This document shows, in pieces, positions 56,137-64,000 of a stretch of DNA of 64,000 nt. Below the pieces are notes generated by a model. The model saw only the letters and a program-made list of their open reading frames with translations, was not told the origin of the DNA and ran no database searches. The stretch covers positions 104,614,727-104,678,726 of the forward strand of contig CM035807.1 in assembly GCA_020466095.1 (NCBI GenBank). Direction: 5' to 3'. Both the position numbers and the translations under genes were made by a program. How positions within the stretch are numbered: the first letter of the stretch is position 1; each line of letters opens with the position of its first letter. The stretch comes from Chlorops oryzae (taxonomy: Eukaryota; Arthropoda; Insecta; Diptera; Chloropidae).

Positions 56137-58499
56137 GAAAACGCATTTCAATCTCCAATGAGAGTTTTTCGTCACGCAGATGAAAGCATAATATCGCTTT
56201 AGTAATGCAATATTTGAACCAAGTACCAATCTAACGAGTACCGAGTACTCATAAAAATTATACGCTTTCACTTGAGTTTAAATCAAATCAAAAATTTTCA
56301 AAAAATTTTCAAAATGAACCAAAGCTCGAGAAATATTTTAAAAGCTCTTTTTCACGAAACAGTGAACATTTTTTGTTTTATTCGTTTAAACGAGTATCCA
56401 ATAGCGAGTACTCAAAAATAGCTACATCATTAACCTGTCAAATTGCCTCGCAACGAGAAATATTCAATTTTTCAAAATTTTCTCGCTACGAGGTCTCGCA
56501 GTGCGATACATTGGAGCTTGAGCCATATAATTGAATGTTTTGAAATTTGTGTGCGTCTCGTTTCGGGCTTTTTAAGATTAGCGGCCCCAAGCCGGTATGA
56601 ATTTTTAAAAAATTTTATGAATAAAATACAAGAAACCCCTAACCTAACACAACACTTTTAAGAGTTAGCCTAGTCCATTTGAGAGCTCCTCGATACCATT
56701 TGATCTGTGCAAAGTTAAACATTTTTTTTACCAAAAACCAGAAGAAAAAACGCTTTAGATATGCTCGATAGTTTTTATTTATAATTAACTCTATTTAATT
56801 AAGATTGATTGCTAGGCCGAGCATTTATTAGAAGAACTTTTCAATTTGAACATTAACCCTGTTAAAAAATAAAAAAATATGAAACCCGCAACGAGAAAGC
56901 AAGCCCGAAAAAAAACAAATTCCATGGAATCTAAAAATACGTCTCCGTATAGCAGAAGCAATCAGGCAACTAATAGAGAAATGCCATAAACCTATTCTAA
57001 TGCATGGTTGACTTACAGCCCAAAATCAAAGAGCAAATTCTATAGACGAAGTTTTGTTCTTAAAAGCATTGTCTGCTGTGGGTAGCTAAAATATGATTTC
57101 ATGCTTCCTTGAACTATTGATGGACTTGTTGGCTCCGGCTGGCAGACTGACACGTTTTGCCGTCTCTAATTAGATTAATGCGCAGCCATGTGTTCCATCA
57201 GTGCAGTACAGGAGTAACGTCACAAACAATGGACTCGAATGGCTTACCAAGAATACCAATACATTTCTAAGCAGGCGCAAATTCGGTAGAGCCAGACAAT
57301 TGGTGGGGCAGTTGATGAAAGGTGGCAAAAAGCCAAATGCCTGGCATGAAATATAATTTGTTGCGGATTTTACATTTACGGCTACGCAGCGTTGCGAGGC
57401 AATGCGAACTATTTACTCTCCTTTTTGGCGACACAGCATTACGCAACCGAAATTGTGATAAGTAATTTGGTACGCCACAGAAAATGAAAAGATAATTCTC
57501 TAGAGGCAAGATAATGATATCAAGAAATTGTCTTTGAATGGTCCAAATTATATTAAACCTGCCAAAATATACAATTGAGGCTCCCAGCAATTTGCATTAG
57601 AAAATCATACTTTTCGATGGGCTAACGCCAAAATGAGCGAATCGCAAGCTTTTTACTAAATTGTGAGTCACCACAAGACAAATCTTGAGCGAACTCTAAT
57701 CATATCCCAAATAAATGATCTTTTTGGCTCTGTGATTCTATCTGCTAATCATGGATTCAATCAATCAAAGGAAATGCATGTCTTTTTGGAAAAAGAAACT
57801 CAAACAAACCATAGTATTTGAGGCTAAAAATGTCCATCAAAAAGTCATTCCCGGGACTTCAGCATTCCCGATAAAAAATTAATGAATTACTGAAATTCGG
57901 TAAAGCTGAAGGAAAATTTTAAACAACTGTTAGCCATTAAGGCACCAAAATTTCCAAAACCTCGGACAATGGATTGTGATTGCAAATTTAATTGATTCCT
58001 CTGGAACATAACGAATCATGTCATCAAGCGTCACTCATTGAGGTAAACCGAAATCTGACGATGCAACAACCTGACCGCATTCGTCGCACACCACAGACCA
58101 TATTGGCGGTGACAGCGTTTGGGGCACACGCCTTCAACAAGATGCAAGTGTTCTTGATTTCTAAATTCTTATTTGTGTATATGTATATACATGTATGCAC
58201 CCGCATTGTGTGGTTCCTTCCTTGCGTTCGTTTGACGTTTGCTAATTAAATTTTGCATAAAATTCTTCCGAATCATACACGATTTTTTGATGAAAAATAG
58301 TTTTTTTTTCTTTTTAGTTCCTTGAAAATGACTGAAGTATTGTATTAGTAGTATTTATTGTGATTTCAGGAAATGATCGCAAGCCGTCATATAAGATATT
58401 AAGAAATTCAAAACTGCATGTGAATATTTTCAAAAATTATAGTTAATCGTTAGTTTAACATAAATATAATTTGAAGCCACGTCACTGAAGCAAATAGTT
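56137..58499. other. No supported gene
   Basis: Unique-looking, mostly AT-rich sequence with short frames up to 107 codons and no recognised domain. The part near 57250-57600 is less AT-rich. Confidence 0.35.
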
Positions 58500-58965
58500 A
58501 TCCTGAGAGCCTAACTCAACTACACTGAGTGCCGACGCAGTTATGACGCTGCCTGCCTCTATGCATAGGAGTTTTATCATTCATTTGGGTATTGAAACTA
58601 TCGAAATCTTCGCTTAAGTTTCGGTGCCATCTTCAACTCATCATTAACCATAGCAACTTGGGTCCTCTTATGGAGGAAAGCCAAGCTCTGACGGTCACAA
58701 GCCAGCCAAAGAGGTAGTGATGGAGGAGTAACTACTTCCTTAAAAAACCAGTCCCGTCTGACCCGGACGAGGTAAAACTGTAAGGGTCTCCTTCCTAGAG
58801 TTCAGTTGAACAAAAAACCCTTCAATGGCACAAAGTTGTGATATATCTACCCAAGGTGGTACGCACGATAGTTCAAATCCACCCGCTAAGGCAGCCTTGG
58901 GAACGGATTCTGGGGGCCCAAACCATTGATGTGTGTGAGCCGGAAGGCTCTTATGATTCCCTTAT

Positions 58966-59909
58966 AAAGTTAAACTGGATGAAGCGGAAGATTTCTCAGA
59001 TCTTCTGGTTAACGCAGGTTGCATTTTTACTGACGGCTCAAAAACGGAACTAGGTTCCGAAGCAGGAGTATTTATAAGGAAAGAGGAGTAACAGAAACTC
59101 TTTTTTCCACTATGGGAGCAAAGCGACAAGCGAGTTTTTCAGGCAGAGGTTTTTGCTATCCTTAAAGCAATGGATCATGTGGTTGATAAAAGATGGCGGG
59201 GTAGAAGCAGTCTTTAGTGACAGCCAGGCTGCGCTACTGCTACTGGCAATGCTTAACCCTGCTGTCTCGTCAAATCTAGTGAAACAATGCAAAAATAGAC
59301 TTAGATTACGTCAGTAAATTCAACTCTGTGCAGCTCAGATGAGTGAAAGGACACGCTGGTGTTGAAGGCAACGAGGAAGCTGATAAGCTAGCCAGACTTG
59401 CATATGGTACACCTTTTCTGGGTCCGGAACCGGTCATCGGAGTTGCTACTGCAAACATCAGGACGGCTGTTGCGGAATGGATTTCCCTAACCTGTTCACA
59501 GCAATGGCAAAATGTTTCTACATGTAGGTTCTCTAAGAAGTTCTCTAAGGTTCCATCTCTGTGTAGCAAATCTTCCGAATTTCTGCTGTCCCTATCTAGG
59601 GGAGACTGCAGACTTTTGGTTAATGCAATCACAGGGCTTGGCGCTTTGGCAAAGCACCTCAAGGTGATAGGAGTCACCGAAAATGCTGACTGCCCGTGCT
59701 GCGGAGAGGAGGATGAGGAAACGGCCGAGCATTATTTGTTCGACTGTCCGGCATTCTCACGAAGCGGACTGATGGCATTCGGTACGTGTGACAAATACGG
59801 AAAGAATTATCTTTCCTTATCTTTCAGGAGTCTTCTAAGGTTCATTCATAGAAATGAGAAGACCCTGTATAGAACATGCCATCTTGGGTCAGTACAATGG
59901 ACAAATTGA
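58966..59909 (+). pseudogene. Dead non-LTR retrotransposon: RNase H and C-terminal zinc motif
   Basis: Three pieces in order read as an RNase H domain: CIFTDGSKTELGSEAGVFIR (58966-59091, first catalytic Asp), QAEVFAILKAMDHVVDK (near 59140, catalytic Glu) with DSQAALLLL (near 59219, Asp), and VKGHAGVEGNEEADKLARLA (from 59343, active-site His and the final Asp). A Cys2-His-Cys cluster CPCCGEEDEETAEHYLFDC follows near 59690-59750, typical of the C-terminus of I/Loa/R1-type elements that carry RNase H. Stops and frameshifts break the frame between the pieces; only the last 188 codons (59343-59909) are open. The reverse transcriptase domain was not found upstream, so this is a 5'-truncated copy. 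Confidence 0.75.
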
Positions 59910-60190
59910 TGTCTGAGTGCTGCCCTTGAAAACAGGCTTTAAAAAAAAAAAACCACAGCTATACTGTCACAACCAGACCTTCCAAAGACCAGTCACGAAC
60001 TTATCGGCCGCTGAGCCTTATTAAAATATTTAGTATATAAAATATATACATATTAAATTCATATGGTCAACCTGTCCTATATTGCACCCATTAAACTGTA
60101 ATATACTACCACTTTGATCCAATACCCAATCAACCTATTGCTGAAGGTTAGAATAGAGTCCGCGGGTGCATGATGCCCGTAACCGTCATC
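59910..60190 (+). mobile_element. 3' region of the dead non-LTR element
   Basis: An A-run at 59940-59952 and an AT-rich tail lead to 60112-60185, which matches 20713-20795. The exact 3' end is unclear. Confidence 0.45.
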
Positions 60191-61069
60191 ACAACGGTTC
60201 ATATGCGGTTGTCAATGTAACAGGCCAACAAAAACAAACCAAAAATTCTCCTCGTCGAAATTATTGGACACATCAACAACAAATTTGCACATCATCAAAT
60301 TTTGTTGACTGCCAACTGACCAATTTGACGCAAATTGGATTATTTCTGGAGGTGAAATGACACACAAGTATAAAAAAATTTCCATATAAGATACTATTTC
60401 CTCTGGAACGCAGACACAGCCTTTGATCATAATTTCTCAATATCTAGAAAAGCTTATTTGAATTTTTATTGGGTCTAAGAAATTGTTGAGTAAATTCCAT
60501 CTCTATATGATTCCTTTGATGCTTTTTGCTTTTTCTATTTTTCCAAGATTGTTGATATTTTATTGTTTAAAAATCGCACATAAAAGTCGTGCCATTCTAA
60601 TTTCCAATTTCATTATGTCTGACCGATATTTTCAAAGACTTTTTCTCAAAGTTAAAACAATTCAATTCGACACGATAACTTTTCCGTGCATTTGTTTATA
60701 GGTGTATGCGAGAATACGCTGAAATTTTGTTAGAGTACTTTGAATATTCAGTCAATAAATATAAATATGGTCGAAAAATATCGTAACGACAGTGGGGAAA
60801 AGGTACTCAAATACCTAGTAAAATTAGAAATTAGCTTAAAATTTAACAATTTCAAAAAACTTGCTCTCTCGGGAACGCTACTAAATTGCAGAATTTTTCT
60901 CATTTTAATAAAAATAATTTCCTAAAGCAAAATGAAGAACTTACAAGGTAATGAAGCTCATACTACAATGACACCTGATTGCACGAAAACGATTCACAAA
61001 TAAATGGTGTGAGCAACAAATTCATAACTGAGATTTAGAGCAACACTTTCGCACATTCGTGCAGTAATA
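60191..61069. other. No supported gene
   Basis: AT-rich sequence; nothing recognised. Confidence 0.4.
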
Positions 61070-61189
61070 GTGGGACTCAGGCAGCTTCGCAAATTGTGGG
61101 AAATGAGAAATTTGTCACACAACTGTCAAAATTTATATGACAATTTACGAAAAGTTGCGAGGGCATTTGCGAAGCTGCATGAGTACCAC
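61070..61189. mobile_element. 120-bp TIR MITE
   Basis: GTGGGACTCAGGCAGCTTCG and the inverse of the right end (GTGGTACTCATGCAGCTTCG) pair over about 25 bp. The target duplication is unclear (TAATA versus TAATG). Confidence 0.65.
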
Positions 61190-62010
61190 TAATGTTTCAC
61201 AGTCATATTATCAATTTTGCATAAGTTTTCCCAGTGAGTTTAAACAATCGCAATGGCCAGAAATTTCCTCGTCCTACTCATCTAAATAGCGATTGGCAAT
61301 ATTAGGATGAGGGTTTTTTTTTTTGGGTGGGTGAAAAAGGGGCTCTAAGCTATCGCGGTTTTTTTATGGGGAAATGGCAAAAAATACACACGCAATTTGC
61401 TAGATTAGCGCGTGACTGAATCGCGTATGCCGGCATTTGAAATGTGCATAAAGTTGGCACGCTGACTGACTGACTCAATGACTGACTGACTGACTGACTG
61501 AATATCGTATATTTTAACGTATTTCATTACATGTGTTTGTAGACTCGTTTCGCCTTTTATTTCCATTACTTGTGGACTCTCATTTTCATGCCTGCACAAT
61601 TCCATTATTTCAATTTACCTGCTGCTGTCGTTCATGTTGCGTCTCGCTTGGTATTACAAGGATCTAACTAAGCATATGGAGGATGTGGAATGGCGGGAGG
61701 AAAGAGAAGCAAATAAATTGATATAATTTGATAATGCTGAATTATATTTACATCATTGTTGCACGTACATACATACATATGCTAGGAAACTTACGAAATT
61801 CGACTGCATGTACAGAGGCAATGTTTACATGTTGATTCGTGATTCATGATGCATAACCGTAATTTTCACAATCGTAATCAACCGAGGAAATTTCAAATCG
61901 ATTTCGTAGCTTTTTCTTTAAATTGAATTAAACAATCTTACAACATCGATGTTATATTTTTGTTTTAGTTTATACATATATACGTCCTTGCGAGGGGGCG
62001 AAAATTATAT
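61190..62010. other. No supported gene
   Basis: It contains a (GACT)n microsatellite at 61462-61500 and AT-rich sequence; nothing else recognised. Confidence 0.4.
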
Positions 62011-63606
62011 GGGCAATTCCACAGAAATCGATGAGAAGAAAAAAAAATTTTTTTCGATTAAAGTTGGAAAAAAATATCAATAATAGTTGAACAGATATGT
62101 AATCTATACGTTGCTGTCAAATTCATATAGTGCATCCTTTTTTCGCAAGTGGACACGCGTGTTTTGTGAAAAGCTTAAATTATTCGAAGAAAAATGTCAA
62201 ACGTCGAAAATTTTCCCAAGGTTAGCAAATAAAACATGTTTATATTTTTCGATATATAACTAAGCCCAATTATGGTTAACAATCAAGAGCTTTAGATTAA
62301 GCTGGCAAAAGTACGAAAAGTATAATTTTAAGCGACTCAGACAGTGTTGCATTTGGCCGCAAAGTTTGTGTAACATACCAACGCTAAATGCAACAAAGTT
62401 AGTGTCAAAGTAAAGCATGTCGATGAAATAAATGCTCTTTATTTTTTCCTCTAAGTATTCGAAATTGTTCAAAGAATACCGTTAAAAAAATTAAATTTGT
62501 GGATTATTTTTAATTTTAAATATCATTAAAAAGCTGTAACGTACCAACGCTTTCATGATTGTTAGCCTGACAAGGTACCGGTTGCAGTTTCAAATGTGCT
62601 AAGATCTATGTAACTTGAAAGTTAGTATGTAAATGTTATATTCGGGCATGTGATTGGATCCCCTTTCCCCAAAATTTCGTTCCTCCAATATTTTGAAGAA
62701 TGTATGGAAATTTTGAAAGAAATGACATTGTCAAAACCAAAAGAGCGGCTATACGATAAAATTTTCGAATTAAAAAATTTCGAACATATTTAAATTCCCG
62801 AGTATTTATTTCAATTTCCCGGGAATCCAATCACACACCTGATTTTTTATATTTGTTGGATAGAAGTCTTTGATACGCACAAACCATCCAAACCATCAAA
62901 ATTTCCCAAAGGGGTGTGCAAACCCGATATAGCTACCGTCGATCTAAGCCTTTTATGGACATACACAGTTTTAATGGATAAACGATCACGCCTCATTTTT
63001 TTACTTGATGAGCAGGAGGTACCCTCATTTGATGAAACACCTGGGTGTTTCAAACAGATGCAAAAAGATAGCATTCCCGGCACACAAAGTCTGCCGGGCA
63101 TAAAAAGCTTCTATACTATTCAGAAGGTTAATTTTATAGATTTAGGTCAAATCTTTTGTAAAAATTTTTTTTAATTTGATATCTCTATGACAGTTCGATT
63201 TCAAAAATTTTTATGTAACATACCAACGTAAGGTACCAACAGGCGTATAATATTTTTTAAAATTTATCAACACATATTTCTTGGGTTTTTTAATGCAAAT
63301 CATCGAAAGTAACCTTTTTTACATAATTCATAAAAATTTTGTAAAACTACATTCAGTAGGAGAGCAGAGTTTTCACAATATCTGCCGCTCTCTCAAAACA
63401 GCTAGAAAAATTTGTAACGTACCAACGCCTTTTAATCAGCATTACCAGGATGCCCCATGGACTTTTTTCAAAATTAAATATTGTATTTTCTAGAACTCAT
63501 GCCTATCTTTATTTATTGGAAAAGCTCGACATCGTGTTTAAAAAACTTAAGAAGTTATGTGCCCAAAATTAAAAAAAGTGTAACGTACCAACAAATGGAA
63601 TTGCCC
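62011..63606. mobile_element. 1.6-kb TIR element with TACCAACG iterons and an internal exon-like segment
   Basis: GGGCAATTCCA at the left and TGGAATTGCCC at the right are exact inverted ends, each bordered by ATAT. The motif TGTAAC(A/G)TACCAACG or its core recurs at about 62369, 62535, 63213, 63233, 63413 and 63578, always in the same orientation. A spliced-looking open segment lies at 62864-63126. No known transposase motif was recognised. Confidence 0.65.
62864..63126 (+). other. Exon-like open segment of unknown family inside the TIR element
   Basis: A T-rich tract ending in GATAG (62863) is followed by an open frame beginning VFDTHKPSKPSKFPKGVCKP and containing SLLWTYTVLMDKRSRLIFLL and SIPGTQSLPGIKSFYT, then AAG|GTTAAT at 63126-63132. 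The frame is open for 103 codons from 62866, ending at 63174; codon and residue use look protein-like rather than repeat-like. There is no start codon near the 5' end of the segment. It could be an internal exon of the element's own unknown transposase or a captured host exon. I do not recognise the family. Confidence 0.35.
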
Positions 63607-63699
63607 ATATTTGATTTTCCATAAATTTTTTTAACTTCGAATTTAAAAAATTTTGTTTTCCATTGAACGCAGAAAACTCGTAGCGGGGGTCAAAGTCCC

Positions 63700-63990
63700 A
63701 GGGGATAGATTTGCTACGGGTCTGAACTATTCCCAAAAAATACCAGGACTACTCCCTTTTGATTTTCCAGTCAATTCCTTTCACTGTATTTTTAACATTG
63801 AGTATTCCTTCTGTGGTCAATTAGAGACTAATTGTGCCATTTGTACGAGCTGGTATTTTTTTAACATACAATTCTTCTAGAGTTCTTGTTGCTTCTCAAA
63901 GTCTTGACAATATTCAGGACTCTACGAGTTGAAGGGCCCCCTATACTCTATGCTTGGGATGCCATACTATATGCCCTACATTGAGGACTC
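63700..63990. repeat. Unclassified interspersed repeat, copy 3
   Basis: TACCAGGACTACTCCCTTTT, TTTTCCAGTCAATTCC, TGTGGTCAATTAGAGACTAA and TTCTTGTTGCTTCTCAAAG match 2640-2840 in order. It probably runs past the window edge. Confidence 0.55.
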
Positions 63991-64000
63991 ACCCGGCATT

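Noticed and set aside
59306..59677. 123-codon minus-strand frame
   Set aside because: It is antisense to the RNase H end of the non-LTR element, which explains the open frame.

Overview
The window looks like AT-rich intronic and intergenic DNA from a fly (Diptera, Brachycera). This rests on mini-me/DINE-1-like repeats with a GTCT microsatellite core, CAX (opa-type) His/Gln/Ala repeats in the one convincing coding exon, and a fly-style recursive splice site. A tephritid or another fly with a large genome is my inference; no species marker is present. There is no prokaryotic gene organisation, CRISPR array or operon.

One host coding exon is well supported: a 363-codon first coding exon at 22733-23821 (+). 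It encodes a His-, Gln- and Ala-rich, disordered-looking N-terminus and ends in phase 0 at a consensus splice donor. The rest of the gene was not found. A juxtaposed acceptor/donor at 35371-35379 on the same strand looks like a recursive splicing ratchet point 11.55 kb downstream, which suggests that much of the right half of the window is one long intron. At 24804-25352 the last part of this exon and the start of its intron occur again in the same orientation, with a high density of small insertions and deletions. That is either a decayed tandem duplication or unpolished long-read sequence.

Almost everything else that can be identified is mobile DNA. (1) Helentron/DINE-like (mini-me) elements: 13148-14147, 17113-17976, 38962-41241, and fragments at 21440-21605 and 24301-24803. 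(2) A TA-flanked family with CAGGGTGTTCCG ends: a right arm at 582-1022, 14736 onward, 39054-40464 with a transposase remnant in its core, and 46679-47196. (3) TTAA-flanked piggyBac-type elements: 13070-15424, 26412-26556, 29891-30479, 41501-41634, 51597-51805, 53929-54399. (4) Five palindromic MITEs with 3-bp target duplications (PIF/Harbinger-like): 12214-12354, 25721-25845, 25941-26054, 38338-38478, 56004-56133. (5) pogo/Tigger-like MITEs carrying a GCGGACAC motif: 245-390, 49338-49774, 50479-50634, 52747-52905. (6) An 8-bp-flanked hAT-like MITE at 31552-31663 and TTTCGG-rich hAT-like ends at 26588-26893. (7) tRNA-derived SINEs at 4950-5035, 11450-11655, 21620-21715, 26058-26170, 30685-30895, 50750-50835 and 51060-51130. 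(8) A dead non-LTR retrotransposon with RNase H motifs at 58966-60190. (9) A fold-back array of 21-bp units at 9531-10748. (10) A 1.6-kb terminal-inverted-repeat element at 62011-63606 that holds a spliced-looking unknown exon.

The elements nest repeatedly (5704-7274, 12114-12490, 13070-15424, 38962-41241). Several insertions can be undone by eye to an intact target site, which gives relative ages. An 835-bp CT-rich array (33232-34066) is the largest simple repeat. The remaining stretches are AT-rich DNA in which I could not support any gene.
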